Source of the DNA: JAKANT01 sp035502095
GTDB lineage: Bacteria > Pseudomonadota > Gammaproteobacteria > Burkholderiales > Burkholderiaceae_F
Reading direction: 5' to 3'
Assembly: GCA_035502095.1 (NCBI GenBank)
Contig: DATJUX010000048.1
Span: 1-64,000, forward strand
Length of the DNA: 64,000 nucleotides
Shown here: positions 25,927-35,302 of the stretch, piece by piece
Position numbering within the stretch: the stretch's first letter is position 1
Layout: each line of letters starts with the position of its first letter
Position numbers and translations under genes: made by a program
Notes under the pieces: generated by a model
The model's database searches: none
Told to the model about the DNA's origin: nothing
Seen by the model: the letters and a program-made list of their open reading frames with translations, nothing else

Positions 25927-26697
25927 TCAGCTGAAACGCGAGAAGTCGGGCTTGCGGCGCTGGAAGAACGCGCTGAACGCTTCTTTCGCCTCCGGGCTCG
26001 AAAGCAGCCGGCCGAACGACTGGCTCTCCTCGGCGATCGTCTTCTCTACGGCACTCTTCCAACCCGCGCGCAAAAGGCGCTTGGTTTCGCGCACCGACGC
26101 CGGGGGCAGCTGCATGAAACGCGCCGCCTGGCGTCTGGCGAACGCAAGCACCTCGCCGGGGGGCAGGATGCGGTTGACGATGCGCATCTCGACTGCGTCC
26201 TCGGCGCTGATCGGCTCGGACAGCAGCAGTTTCTCGGCTGCGCGGTGGTATCCGCCGGCAAGCGGCACCAGCAGGCTGGACGCGAACTCGGGACACAGCC
26301 CCAGGGTCGCGAAAGGCATCGAAAACATCGCGTTGTCGGCGCAGTACACGAGGTCGCAGTGCATCAGCATGGTCGTGCCGATGCCGACCGCGGCGCCGTT
26401 GACCGCCGCCACGACGGGTTTCTCCGATCCCGCCAGCGCCCGCATGAACTTGAAAACGGGCGCGTCCATGCCGAGGTCGCGGCTGGCCTGCGCCATGAAG
26501 TCCTCGAGATCGTTGCCGGCGGTGAAGATGTCCGGCTGGCCGTGGATCACGATGGCCCTGACCTGCGCGTCCGCATTGGCCGCCGTCAACGCATCGGCGA
26601 GCTGCTGGTACATCGCGACGGTAATCGCGTTCTTTTTCTCCGGCCGCGCGATCTCGATGCGCGCGACCCCGTTGCCCGACTCCGTCTTGATGCTCAT
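25927..26697 (-). CDS. Enoyl-CoA hydratase/isomerase (crotonase family)
   Basis: A 256-residue crotonase: oxyanion-hole segments around HGQPDIFTAGNDLEDF and AAVNGAAVGIGTTMLMHCDL, then FATLGLCPEFASS. The position of the second catalytic Glu is taken by CPEF, as in 1,2-delta-isomerase/hydratase relatives. It hydrates trans-2-enoyl-CoA or shifts its double bond. It lies directly after the thiolase gene (24-base gap) in the same direction. Confidence 0.9.
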   Translation of the reverse strand: MSIKTESGNGVARIEIARPEKKNAITVAMYQQLADALTAANADAQVRAIVIHGQPDIFTAGNDLEDFMAQASRDLGMDAPVFKFMRALAGSEKPVVAAVNGAAVGIGTTMLMHCDLVYCADNAMFSMPFATLGLCPEFASSLLVPLAGGYHRAAEKLLLSEPISAEDAVEMRIVNRILPPGEVLAFARRQAARFMQLPPASVRETKRLLRAGWKSAVEKTIAEESQSFGRLLSSPEAKEAFSAFFQRRKPDFSRFS

Positions 26698-26721
26698 TCC
26701 GCCGCCTCCGATCCGATGCGC

Positions 26722-27918
26722 CTAGACGCGCTCGAAGATGCCCGCTGCACCCATGCCGGTACCGACGCACATCGTCACCATGCCGTACTTCAGATTGCGC
26801 CGCCGCAGCGCGTGCACGACGGTCGCCGAGCGGATCGCGCCGGTCGCTCCGAGCGGGTGGCCGAGCGCAATCGCCCCGCCCATCGGGTTGACCCTGCTGC
26901 GGTCCAGTCCGAGATCGCTGATGACCGCGAGAGCCTGCGCGGCGAAGGCCTCGTTCAGCTCGATCCAGCCCATGTCCTCGGCCGTCAGCCCCGCAAGGCG
27001 CAGCGCGACCGGAATCGCCTCTTTGGGACCGATGCCCATGATCTCGGGCGGAACGCCGCGGATCGCGAACGACACGAACCGTGCGAGCGGCGTGAGGTTG
27101 AATTGCCCGATGGCCTTTTCGCTCGCGAGGATCAACGCTCCGGCACCGTCCGACGTCTGCGAACTGTTGCCGGCGGTTACGCTGCCCTTCGCCGCGAAAA
27201 CGGGTTTGAGCTTGGCCAGCGCTTCCAGGCTTGTGTCGGCACGCGGACCTTCGTCGAGGTCGACCTTGCGCGTCCTGACGTCGAGTTCGCGCGTCGAAAG
27301 ATTGGCGGACTTCTCGACCACGTCGATCGGCGTCGTCTCGTCGCGAAATTCGCCCGCCTTCTGCGCCGCGATCGCCTTCTGGTGCGAGCCGAGCGCGAAG
27401 TCGTCCTGCATTTCGCGCGACACCTTCCACTGCTGCGCGACCTTCTCCGCCGTCAGGCCCATGCCGTATGCGATGCCGATGTTCTCGTCACGCTCGAAGA
27501 TGCGCGCGTTGAACGAAGGTTTGTTGCCGGTCATCGGCACCAGGCTCATCGATTCGGTGCCGCCGGCGATCATCACGTCGGCCTCGCCGACGCGGATGCG
27601 ATCGGCGGCCATTTGCACCGCGGTCAGGCCGGAGGCGCAGAAGCGGTTGATGGTGACGCCTCCCACCGAGTCAGGCAGCCCGGCGAGCAGGACCGCGATG
27701 CGGGCGACGTTGAGGCCCTGTTCCGCTTCGGGCATGGCGCACCCGATGATTGCATCCTCGATCGCTTTCGGATCGAGGCTCGGCACCTGCGCGAGAGCGC
27801 CGCGCAATGCCGCGATCAACAGATCGTCCGGACGTGTGTTGCGAAACGCGCCCTTCGGCGCCTTGCCAATGGGCGTACGCGTGGCCGCAACGATGTAGGC
27901 ATCTTGAACTTGTCGCAT
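26722..27918 (-). CDS. Acetyl-CoA C-acyltransferase (thiolase)
   Basis: A 398-residue degradative thiolase. The acyl-accepting Cys lies in INRFCASGLTAVQ (near residue 89), the His in GGAIALGHPLGATGA, and the second Cys in MVTMCVGTGMGAAG. It cleaves 3-ketoacyl-CoA to acetyl-CoA and a shortened acyl-CoA, the final step of each beta-oxidation turn. It lies 19 bases downstream of the bifunctional dehydrogenase/hydratase gene, whose product supplies its substrate. Confidence 0.93.
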   Translation of the reverse strand: MRQVQDAYIVAATRTPIGKAPKGAFRNTRPDDLLIAALRGALAQVPSLDPKAIEDAIIGCAMPEAEQGLNVARIAVLLAGLPDSVGGVTINRFCASGLTAVQMAADRIRVGEADVMIAGGTESMSLVPMTGNKPSFNARIFERDENIGIAYGMGLTAEKVAQQWKVSREMQDDFALGSHQKAIAAQKAGEFRDETTPIDVVEKSANLSTRELDVRTRKVDLDEGPRADTSLEALAKLKPVFAAKGSVTAGNSSQTSDGAGALILASEKAIGQFNLTPLARFVSFAIRGVPPEIMGIGPKEAIPVALRLAGLTAEDMGWIELNEAFAAQALAVISDLGLDRSRVNPMGGAIALGHPLGATGAIRSATVVHALRRRNLKYGMVTMCVGTGMGAAGIFERV

Positions 27919-27937
27919 GGCTGGGTCCTTCGGGTTT

Positions 27938-30370
27938 TCAGTTCCGCACCGGCTTGCCGGTTTGCATCATCCCCATCATCCGTTCCTGCGACTTCGGATG
28001 GGTCACCAGCTGCATGAAGTATTTGCGCTCCAGGTCGAGCAGCCACTGCTCATCGACCACGGAACCGGCCTCGACGTCGCCGCCGCACATGACCTCGGCG
28101 ATGCAACTGGCGATAAAGAAATCGTGCGCACTGATGAAGCCGCCATCGCGCATGTTGGCGAGCTGTCCCTTGATCGTTGCGACTCCCGTGCGACCCGCAA
28201 CCGGAAATGCCCGCGCCGGAAGCGGCGGACGGTAGCCGGTGGCATGCATCGCGAAGGCTTCGCCGATCGCCGTCCACAGGAGCTCGTAGCGATTGAACAC
28301 GACGGTGTCCGTGGGCCGGAGGTAGCCCATCGATTTCGCCTCCAGCGCCGACGTCGATACCTTGGCCATCGCAGCGTTCATGAACCAGTTGCGGATGAAC
28401 GGAAACACGTCGGCGATGCCGGCTGCCTGCGCCGCCTGCGCCCCGCGCAGCGCACCCTCTTTCAGGCCACCTCCGCCGGGAATGAGCCCGACGCCGACTT
28501 CGACGAGCCCGAGGTAGCTCTCCACGTTGGCGACAAGCTTGGCGCTGTGCAGCGCCAGCTCGCACCCGCCGCCGAGCGCCATGCCGCTCACCGCGGAGAC
28601 GGTCGGCACCTGCGCGTATTTGAGCCGCATCAGCGCATCCTGCAGCTTCTTCTCTTCCGCGCCGATGGCCTTGGCACCGCCCGACATGAAGAGCGGCAAC
28701 ATCGCCTGCAGGTCGGCGCCGACCGAAAACGGCTCGTCCGGCGACCACAAGACCAGGCCGCGATAGCGGCTCTCGGCCAGTTCGATGGCTTTCAGCAGAC
28801 CGGCAGCGACACCGGGCCCGATCGCGTGGACCTTGGTCTTGATCGAGAACACCAGCACTTCGGCGCCCTGTCCCGACCCGAGGGTCCAGATCCGGCATGA
28901 CTCGTCCTCGGACAGCGTCTTGCCGCAGCCGTTGGTGTCGCTGCGTCCATCGGCGAGACCTTCGCCCAGAAGCGGCGCCCGAACGATCTGCTTGGAATAG
29001 ACGGGAAGTTCGATGCGCGGAACGAATTTCTTGCGCCCCGGACTCCAGGAACCGCCTGCCGTATGCACGCCACCCGCCTTCGCCACCGGTCCATCGGTGA
29101 CCCACTTCGGCAGCGGAGCCTTCGTCAAGGCTTCCCCCGAGTCGATGTCGGCTTGTACCCAAGCGGCGACCTGTTTCCAGCCGGCCGCCTGCCAGTTTTC
29201 GAACGGGCCGGTGTTCCAGCCGAAACCCCACCGCAGGGCGAAGTCGACGTCGCGTGCGGTGTCGGCGATCGACTCGAGATGCACGGCGATGTAATGGAAG
29301 CCGTCGCGGAAGATCGACCACAGGAACTGCGCCTGCGGATGTTTCGTTTCGCGCAGCAGGCGCAGTCGCTCGGCCGGGTCCTTGTTCTTGAGAATGCGCA
29401 GCACGAGGTCATCGGCCTTGCCGCTGCTCTCCACGTACTCGCCGCGCTTCGGGTCGAGCACCTTGATGACCTTGCCGTCCTTGCGAAAGAAGCCCGCCCC
29501 GGTCTTCTGGCCGAGCGCACCCTTCTCCACCAGGCCCTTCAGAACGGGCGGTGTGGCGAAGTACTTCGCGAACGGGTCGATGTCCGGCGTCAGCGTGTCC
29601 TGCATCGTCCTGATCACGTGCGCCATCGTGTCGAGGCCGACGACATCGGCGGTGCGGAACGTGGCGCTCTTGGCGCGGCCGAGGTTCGTCCCCGTTAGGT
29701 CGTCGACGACGTCGTAGCCGAGGCCGAATTTCTCCGCCTCGTGGATCGTGGCGAGCATCCCGAAGATGCCGACGCGGTTGGCGATGAAGTTCGGCGTGTC
29801 CTTGGCACGCACGACACCCTTGCCGAGCGTGCCGGTCAGAAACGACTCGAGGTCGTCGATGATCCTCGCATCCGTCGCCGCCGTCGGAATCAGCTCGACC
29901 AGGTGCATGTAGCGCGGCGGATTGAAGAAGTGCACGCCGCAGAAGCGCTTGCGCAGGCCGGCGTCGAGCACTTCCGCAAGCCGGTTGATCGAGAGCCCCG
30001 ATGTATTCGAGGCGAAGATGGCACCCGGCGCGATGAAGGGCGCCACCTTGCGATACAGGTCGTGCTTCCAATCCATGCGTTCGGCGATCGCCTCGATCAC
30101 GACGTCGCAGCCCTTGAGGAGCTCGAGGTGCTCCTCGTAATTGGCGGCCTCGATATGCGCGGCATCGTCGCGATCGGCGAGCGGTGCCGGGCTCAACTTC
30201 TTCAGGTTGTCGATCGCGCGCGCGACGATGCCGTTCTTGTTGCCCGACTTCGTGTCGGGCAGATCGAACAGGAGCACCGGGACCCTTGCGTTGACGCAAT
30301 GGGCCGCGATCTGCGCGCCCATCACGCCGGCGCCGAGCACCGCGACCTTGCGCACCAGAAAATTGCTCAC
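27938..30370 (-). CDS. 3-hydroxyacyl-CoA dehydrogenase / enoyl-CoA hydratase (FadN-type fusion)
   Basis: An 810-residue bifunctional enzyme. The NAD-binding dehydrogenase comes first: VAVLGAGVMGAQIA in the first 25 residues and HFFNPPRYMHLVELIP. The crotonase half follows in the C-terminal ~350 residues: SAVSGMALGGGCELAL and GLVEVGVGLIPGGGG. This order is opposite to E. coli FadB and matches the FadN/YusL type. It converts enoyl-CoA to 3-ketoacyl-CoA. The start is GTG at 30370 with AAGGAG 7 bases upstream. The thiolase follows directly. Confidence 0.92.
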   Translation of the reverse strand: MSNFLVRKVAVLGAGVMGAQIAAHCVNARVPVLLFDLPDTKSGNKNGIVARAIDNLKKLSPAPLADRDDAAHIEAANYEEHLELLKGCDVVIEAIAERMDWKHDLYRKVAPFIAPGAIFASNTSGLSINRLAEVLDAGLRKRFCGVHFFNPPRYMHLVELIPTAATDARIIDDLESFLTGTLGKGVVRAKDTPNFIANRVGIFGMLATIHEAEKFGLGYDVVDDLTGTNLGRAKSATFRTADVVGLDTMAHVIRTMQDTLTPDIDPFAKYFATPPVLKGLVEKGALGQKTGAGFFRKDGKVIKVLDPKRGEYVESSGKADDLVLRILKNKDPAERLRLLRETKHPQAQFLWSIFRDGFHYIAVHLESIADTARDVDFALRWGFGWNTGPFENWQAAGWKQVAAWVQADIDSGEALTKAPLPKWVTDGPVAKAGGVHTAGGSWSPGRKKFVPRIELPVYSKQIVRAPLLGEGLADGRSDTNGCGKTLSEDESCRIWTLGSGQGAEVLVFSIKTKVHAIGPGVAAGLLKAIELAESRYRGLVLWSPDEPFSVGADLQAMLPLFMSGGAKAIGAEEKKLQDALMRLKYAQVPTVSAVSGMALGGGCELALHSAKLVANVESYLGLVEVGVGLIPGGGGLKEGALRGAQAAQAAGIADVFPFIRNWFMNAAMAKVSTSALEAKSMGYLRPTDTVVFNRYELLWTAIGEAFAMHATGYRPPLPARAFPVAGRTGVATIKGQLANMRDGGFISAHDFFIASCIAEVMCGGDVEAGSVVDEQWLLDLERKYFMQLVTHPKSQERMMGMMQTGKPVRN

Positions 30371-30432
30371 TTTGGATCTCCTTGTTGCTGATCGTCCTGG
30401 GTGTTCAGGGGGCGCCGCAATCGCGCGCGAGG

Positions 30433-30870
30433 TCAGTCGACCCGCTCCCACATCTGGGTTCTGCCGAGCAGCGCGAAGCCGATGAAACCGCGGACTTCGA
30501 GGCTCCGGTTGTCGTCGACCACCCGCAACCTGCAGCGGTAGACCTTGCCGTTGTCCGGATCGAGGATATCGCCGCCGCTCCAGACGTCGCCGTCGCGCTC
30601 CATGTTGCGAATGATGATCAAGCCGATCTTCGGCATGCCGCGGCGCTCGTCGGTGCAGAGGTCGCACACTTCCGCGCCTGCCTGGTTCGGATCCAGCCCC
30701 TGCTCGATACGGCCGAAAATCCGGCCGTCCTCCTCGAACAACCGGACCAGTGCGCGCGGCCGCCCGGTTGCGTCGTCGATCGTACGCCAGAGGCCGACCG
30801 GAGACCCGCTTGCCGCCTGCGCCAGTGCCACGATCGGCACGAGCAACAGCGCGGCGGCGAGGCGACGCAT
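30433..30870 (-). CDS. DUF2147 exported protein
   Basis: A 145-residue protein: signal peptide MRRLAAALLLVPIVALAQA, then a DUF2147 domain with GLWRTIDDATGRPRALVRLF, IIRNMERDGDVWSGGDILDP and GKVYRCRLRV, closing with FIGFALLGRTQMWER. These are small periplasmic beta-barrel-like proteins of unknown function. It overlaps the acyl-CoA dehydrogenase stop by one base (TGATG), so it is part of the beta-oxidation transcript even though it is exported. Confidence 0.88.
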   Translation of the reverse strand: MRRLAAALLLVPIVALAQAASGSPVGLWRTIDDATGRPRALVRLFEEDGRIFGRIEQGLDPNQAGAEVCDLCTDERRGMPKIGLIIIRNMERDGDVWSGGDILDPDNGKVYRCRLRVVDDNRSLEVRGFIGFALLGRTQMWERVD

Positions 30871-32681
30871 CAGAACGACTCGACGGCAAGGTCCATCACG
30901 CTCTTCGCGCCGGAGCGCGCGGCGCGGATGTGGTAGGCGGTCTCAGGCAACAGGCGCTGGAAGTAGAAGCGAGCGGTGGCGAGCTTGGCGACATAGAACG
31001 GCTCGACCCGCTCGGCGTCGGCCGCGATGCGCGCGAGCGCCACCCGGGCCATGCGCGCCCAGAAATATGCGTACACCAGGTGGCCGACGATCCGCAGGTA
31101 GTCGACCGCCGCGGCGCCGGCCTCGTCCGGGTTCTGGAACGCCTTCATGCCGATTTCGAGCGTCAGCTTGGTGACCTTGTCGCCAAGGTCTGCAAGCGGC
31201 GTCACGAACTCGTTCATCGCCGGATCGGTCCCGTGTTCCTCGATGAAGTCCTGGACGAGCCTGCCGAACTTCTTCAGCCGGGCGCCGTTGTCCATCAACA
31301 CCTTGCGGCCGAGCAGGTCGAGGCTCTGGATGGTGTTGGTACCTTCATAGATCATATTGATGCGCGCGTCGCGCACGAACTGCTCCATACCCCATTCGCG
31401 GACATAGCCGTGCCCTCCGAGCACCTGCAGACACTCGGAGGCGCAGCGAAAGCCGTTGTCGGTCATGAAAGCTTTCACGATCGGCGTCATCAAGGCCATC
31501 ATGTCGGCACCGAACTGGCGCTCCTCCTCGTCGTCGTGCGCGAGTTGCCTGTCCGCCTGCAGCGCGACCCAGTAGGCAAAGGCACGCCCGCCCTCCGCGT
31601 AGGCGCGTGCCGTGAGCAGCATCCGCCGCACGTCGGGATGGAAGATGATCTCGTCCGCCGGCTTGGCGGGGCTCTTCACGCCCGACAGCGAGCGGCCTTG
31701 GATGCGCTCTTTGGCGTATGCGGCGGCATTCTGGTAGGCGACTTCGTTCAGGCCAAGCCCCTGGACGCCGACTCCCAGGCGGGCACCGTTCATCATCACG
31801 AACATCGCGTTGAGCCCCTTGTTGGGCTCGCCGACCAGCCAGCCCATCGCGCCTTCGAGGACGATCTGGCAGGTCGAGTTGCCGTGAATGCCCATCTTGT
31901 GCTCGATGCCGCCGCAGTAGATGCCGTTGCGCTTGCCGACACGCGCGTTCCGGTCCGAGCCCTCGGGCAGGAACTTGGGAACGATGAAGAGCGAAATCCC
32001 CTTGGTTCCCGCCGGCGCGTCCGGGAGACGCGCCAGCACGAGGTGCACGATGTTCTCGGTCATCTCGTGCTCGCCGGAGGATATGAAGATCTTGTTGCCG
32101 GTGAGTGAATAGCTGCCGTCGCCGCGCGGTTCGGCCCGCGTGCGCAGCATGCCGAGATCGGTGCCGCAGTGAGGCTCGGTCAGGCACATCGTCCCCATCC
32201 ACTTGCCCGTGACGAGCTTGGTGACGAACAGTTCCTTCTGCTCGGGGGTTCCATGGACCATCAGACACTCGTAGGCGCCGTTCGTGAGGCCGGGATACAT
32301 CGCCCAGGCCTGGTTGCAGGAGTACTGCATTTCGTAGAAGGCGACCTGCAGCACGCGCGGCAGGCCCTGCCCGCCGTATTCGGTGTCGGCGGCGAGCCCC
32401 TGCCAGCCAGCCTCGCGGAACTGCGCGTACGCTTCCTTGAAACCCTTCGGCGTCCTGACGGTGCGCGTCGCCGGGTCGAACGTGCAGCCCTCCTCGTCGC
32501 CGCTTTGATTGAGCGGAAACAGCACCTCGGCGCAGAACTTGCCCGCTTCTTCGACGACCTGATTGATCGTGTCGGCGTCGACGTCGGCGAACGCCGGCAT
32601 GGCCTTCAGTTCGTCGATGGTGTGCAGAACCTCATGCAGCACGAAACGCTGGTCGCGCGAGGGGGGCGTGTAGATGGGCAT
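30870..32681 (-). CDS. Acyl-CoA dehydrogenase (large, FadE-like with C-terminal extension)
   Basis: A 603-residue FAD enzyme: TEYGGQGLP, MCLTEPHCGTD, the FAD/substrate region YSLTGNKIFISSGEHEM, DVRRMLLTARAYAEGGRAF, and the QVLGGHGYVREW catalytic region followed by RDARINMIYEGTN. The extra C-terminal ~130 residues mark the 600-residue family. It makes the first double bond in acyl-CoA. It lies 9 bases downstream of the TetR-type regulator, so both are transcribed together. Confidence 0.93.
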   Translation of the reverse strand: MPIYTPPSRDQRFVLHEVLHTIDELKAMPAFADVDADTINQVVEEAGKFCAEVLFPLNQSGDEEGCTFDPATRTVRTPKGFKEAYAQFREAGWQGLAADTEYGGQGLPRVLQVAFYEMQYSCNQAWAMYPGLTNGAYECLMVHGTPEQKELFVTKLVTGKWMGTMCLTEPHCGTDLGMLRTRAEPRGDGSYSLTGNKIFISSGEHEMTENIVHLVLARLPDAPAGTKGISLFIVPKFLPEGSDRNARVGKRNGIYCGGIEHKMGIHGNSTCQIVLEGAMGWLVGEPNKGLNAMFVMMNGARLGVGVQGLGLNEVAYQNAAAYAKERIQGRSLSGVKSPAKPADEIIFHPDVRRMLLTARAYAEGGRAFAYWVALQADRQLAHDDEEERQFGADMMALMTPIVKAFMTDNGFRCASECLQVLGGHGYVREWGMEQFVRDARINMIYEGTNTIQSLDLLGRKVLMDNGARLKKFGRLVQDFIEEHGTDPAMNEFVTPLADLGDKVTKLTLEIGMKAFQNPDEAGAAAVDYLRIVGHLVYAYFWARMARVALARIAADAERVEPFYVAKLATARFYFQRLLPETAYHIRAARSGAKSVMDLAVESF

Positions 32682-32690
32682 GAACGACTC

Positions 32691-33431
32691 CTACGAGGAT
32701 TGCAGGCGGCGCACGCGCGCGCGCTGCGCGCGACCGCCGGGTGATTTGGCAACCGATCGGTCGGCTGCGGCGCCGCGCCCGGCCCGCCGCGAACGGCCGG
32801 CGTCGATCAGGCGTGCAAGTCCGGCGCGCGCCCGCTTGACGCCGTCTGACGAGCGCAGCAGGCGTGCGTCCTGATGCAGCGCGAGCATCAGGCCATAGAT
32901 CTCGAACACCAGCTGGCGCGATTCGACGCCTGCTCGCAGGTGGCCGGCCGCCTTGGCCGCCTCGATCGCCCGCAGCAGTTCGTCCTTCCACCCCATGACG
33001 ATGGCGACCATCGCGTCACGCAACACCCCGGGGCGGTCGTCGTATTCGCTGGCGCCGGCGATCATCAGACAACCCTGCTCGAGTTCGCGCGCCAGCAGCC
33101 GCAACCAGTTCTCCAGCATCGCCTGCAGTCGGGGCAGGCCGCGCTCGAGTTCGACCGCCGGCCGCAGCACGTCGTCGATGAAGCGGGCGGCGTATTCGCG
33201 CAGAACCGCGAGTTGCAGGTCTTCGCGCGATCCGAAGTGCGCAAAAACCCCGCTCTTGCTCATCCCGAGCGCTTCGGCGAGCAGGCCGATCGTCAGCCCC
33301 TCCAGCCCTTCGCGGCGGGCGATGCCCAGCGCCGCATCGACGATCGCGGCGCGCGTGCTTTCTCCCTTGCGGGGACGCTCCGGCGGGTCGGCCACGGCGG
33401 CGCGCGCCGGCGGCGCGAAGACATGTGTCAT
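32691..33431 (-). CDS. TetR-family regulator of the acyl-CoA cluster
   Basis: A 246-residue repressor with an N-terminal TetR helix-turn-helix: STRAAIVDAALGIARREG, LTIGLLAEALGMSKSGVFAH, FGSREDLQ. The C-terminal ligand domain matches TetR_C-type regulators (GASEYDDRPGVLRD). The ATG at 33431 is preferred to an upstream TTG because the palindrome at 33452-33463 then sits 21 bases before it. It is the first gene of the beta-oxidation operon and probably represses itself and the downstream genes, most likely with acyl-CoA as inducer. Confidence 0.88.
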   Translation of the reverse strand: MTHVFAPPARAAVADPPERPRKGESTRAAIVDAALGIARREGLEGLTIGLLAEALGMSKSGVFAHFGSREDLQLAVLREYAARFIDDVLRPAVELERGLPRLQAMLENWLRLLARELEQGCLMIAGASEYDDRPGVLRDAMVAIVMGWKDELLRAIEAAKAAGHLRAGVESRQLVFEIYGLMLALHQDARLLRSSDGVKRARAGLARLIDAGRSRRAGRGAAADRSVAKSPGGRAQRARVRRLQSS

Positions 33432-33451
33432 GGAACGGGCGTGCAAGAAAA

Positions 33452-33463
33452 ACGAACGTTCGT
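33452..33463. promoter_or_regulatory. Palindromic operator upstream of the TetR gene
   Basis: ACGAACGTTCGT is a perfect 12-bp palindrome in the 85-bp divergent gap between the TetR gene and the LysR gene. It sits in an A/T-richer promoter stretch (AAGAAAAACG before, ACTATTTCC after). Palindromes of this kind are the usual binding site of a TetR-family dimer, so autoregulation is inferred. Confidence 0.65.
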
Positions 33464-33516
33464 ACTATTTCCGATCGCGTGCCCGCCGTCAACCCGCTGC
33501 CGATAGAGGTGACCCT

Positions 33517-34482
33517 CTACCTCGCAGGCTTGCGGTGCGCGGAGCCGGGGCGCCGCCCTCGAGAGAGTCGCGTGGCCCGCGGCGGTGGCCGGGCCGCCGG
33601 CCGGAAGAAGGCCGCCACGTGATCGACGAACAGCCGCACTTTGACGGAAAGATGGCGCCGGCTTGGATAGACCGCCCAGATGTCGGCGCGTCGCCCGACG
33701 TAGCCGGGCAGCGCCGGCACGAGCCGCCCGGTGCGCAGTTCCGCCTCGAGCAGGAAGTCGGGTTCGCAGACGACTCCCAGCCCGGCCACGGCCGCGGCGA
33801 TCAGCATGTCGCCGTTGTTCGCGTGCAGGCTCCCTCCGGCCCGCACCTCGTGCATGACGCCGGCGGCATCGAAAAGCTGCCAGCTGCGCGGACTCGGCGC
33901 ATAGGCATATGTGAGCGTGTCGTGGCGCGCCAGGTCCTCGGGCGTCGCGGGCGCGCCGCGGCCCCTGAGGTAAGCCGGGGCCGCGCAGACCATGAGCACG
34001 GTTTCGCCCAGTTTGCGCGCGACGAGCTGCTCGCTTCCGATCCGCCCGATGCGGATCGCCAGATCGAATCCTTCGTCGACCAGATCCACAATGCGCTCGG
34101 CCACGGTCACGTCGAAGCGCACCTCGGGATAGCGTGCGACGAAAGCGGCAATCGCGGGCGCCAGGCGGTGCGTGGCGACGTTGTACGAACACGTCAGGCG
34201 GATCGTCCCGCGTGGCACCGCGGCGGTCTGCCCCGCGAGCGCCTCGGCCTCATCGAGGTCGTTCAGCAGCTGCACGCTGCGCTCGTAGAATGCCTGCCCG
34301 CTTTCGGTGAGCGACAGCCGGCGCGTCGTCCGGTTGAGCAGGCGGGCGCCGAGATGTTCCTCGAGCTCCGCGAGCACGCGCGAGAGCGACGAGGTCGACC
34401 ATTGAAGCCGCTCGGCAGCGCGCACGAAGCTCCCCGCCTCGACGACACGAACGAAAGCCTCGATGGCAGCGAACCGGTCCAT
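33517..34482 (-). CDS. LysR-family transcriptional regulator
   Basis: A 321-residue LTTR. The winged helix-turn-helix is at residues 1-60 (MDRFAAIEAFVRVVEAGSFV, STSSLSRVLAELEEHLGARL). The effector domain is of the CrgA/DgdR subgroup (VDEGFDLAIRIG, LHANNGDMLIAAAVAGLGV). The ATG at 34482 is divergent from the GST gene, with an AT-rich palindrome at 34487-34502 right beside the start. Control of the GST gene and of its own expression is the likely role. Confidence 0.9.
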   Translation of the reverse strand: MDRFAAIEAFVRVVEAGSFVRAAERLQWSTSSLSRVLAELEEHLGARLLNRTTRRLSLTESGQAFYERSVQLLNDLDEAEALAGQTAAVPRGTIRLTCSYNVATHRLAPAIAAFVARYPEVRFDVTVAERIVDLVDEGFDLAIRIGRIGSEQLVARKLGETVLMVCAAPAYLRGRGAPATPEDLARHDTLTYAYAPSPRSWQLFDAAGVMHEVRAGGSLHANNGDMLIAAAVAGLGVVCEPDFLLEAELRTGRLVPALPGYVGRRADIWAVYPSRRHLSVKVRLFVDHVAAFFRPAARPPPRATRLSRGRRPGSAHRKPAR

Positions 34483-34486
34483 GCAT

Positions 34487-34502
34487 GATTATCCCGCTAA
34501 TC
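34487..34502. promoter_or_regulatory. Candidate LysR operator in the divergent promoter
   Basis: GATTA at 34487-34491 and TAATC at 34498-34502 form an inverted repeat with a 6-base spacer, 5 bases upstream of the LysR ATG. It lies in an unusually A/T-rich stretch for this window. The arrangement matches autoregulated LysR pairs, but the half-sites are short. Confidence 0.4.
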
Positions 34503-34686
34503 GCAATAAACTGTCTCGTGGCGACCCCTTTTTCCTGTACCGCAAGATGCTTAATGTCTACCGGCATCGGGCGCGACGGATGGCGGTGCGAGCCAGACCG
34601 TAAGCACCCGATCCAACCTGCGCCGCAGTTCGAATTCCCTGCGCCGCGGCCAACTCGCCGCGGCATCCGACATGGAGGATGTTGAC

Positions 34687-35292
34687 GTGAAGCTGTATTA
34701 CGGCCCTGGTACTTGTGCCCTGTCACCGCACATCGTGTTGTCCGAACTCGGGCTTGCGCACGACCTCGTGAAGGTCAGCACGAAGACCAGGAAGATGGAA
34801 GACGGTGGCGACTACCTGCAGGTCAATCCCAAGGGCTACGTCCCGACCCTCGAACTCGACGATGGACAACGGCTGACCGAAGGCCCGGCGATCGTGCAGT
34901 ACCTCGCCGACAGGGTGCCGTCGGCCAAGCTCGCGCCCGCGAACGGGACCATGGAGCGCTACCGCCTGCAGGAATGGCTGAACTTCATCACCTCCGAGAT
35001 CCACAAGCAGTTTTCGCCGATGTTCAACCCTGCTACGTCCGAGGAGGTGAAGGAGGGGCAACGGACCAAACTCGCGGGCCGGTTCGACTGGCTGAGCCGG
35101 CAACTCGAAGGCAGGCAATATCTGATGGGCGACCAGTTCACGGTGGCGGACGCCTATCTTTTCACCGTCCTGCGCTGGAGCCCGTTTACGGGTATCGATC
35201 TCGGGAAATGGCCCGTGCTCGCTCAATACGTCGCACGCGTGGGGGCACGCCCCAAGGTGCAGGCGGCGATGAAGGCCGAAGGTTTGAGCTAG
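34687..35292 (+). CDS. Glutathione S-transferase (beta class)
   Basis: A 201-residue GST. A GTG at 34687 with GGAGG 8 bases upstream gives MKLYYGPGTCALSPHIVLSE, the standard beta-class N-terminus with the catalytic Cys at residue 10, and exactly the length of E. coli GST. The glutathione site is visible in NPKGYVPTLELDDG and TEGPAIVQYLAD. The C-terminal helical domain includes DQFTVADAYLFTVLRW. It conjugates glutathione to electrophiles or reduces disulfides. It is transcribed away from the LysR gene and followed 10 bases later by the DODA gene. Confidence 0.93.
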   Translation: MKLYYGPGTCALSPHIVLSELGLAHDLVKVSTKTRKMEDGGDYLQVNPKGYVPTLELDDGQRLTEGPAIVQYLADRVPSAKLAPANGTMERYRLQEWLNFITSEIHKQFSPMFNPATSEEVKEGQRTKLAGRFDWLSRQLEGRQYLMGDQFTVADAYLFTVLRWSPFTGIDLGKWPVLAQYVARVGARPKVQAAMKAEGLS

Positions 35293-35302
35293 GCGACGCG
35301 CC

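Noticed and set aside
30371..30889. In-frame upstream extension of the FadN-type gene
   Set aside because: The extension is Arg/Pro-rich and overlaps the DUF2147 gene; AAGGAG before the GTG at 30370 marks the real start.
33432..33446. Earlier TTG start for the TetR gene
   Set aside because: It would place the start five bases from the palindromic operator with no ribosome site; the ATG at 33431 fits better.
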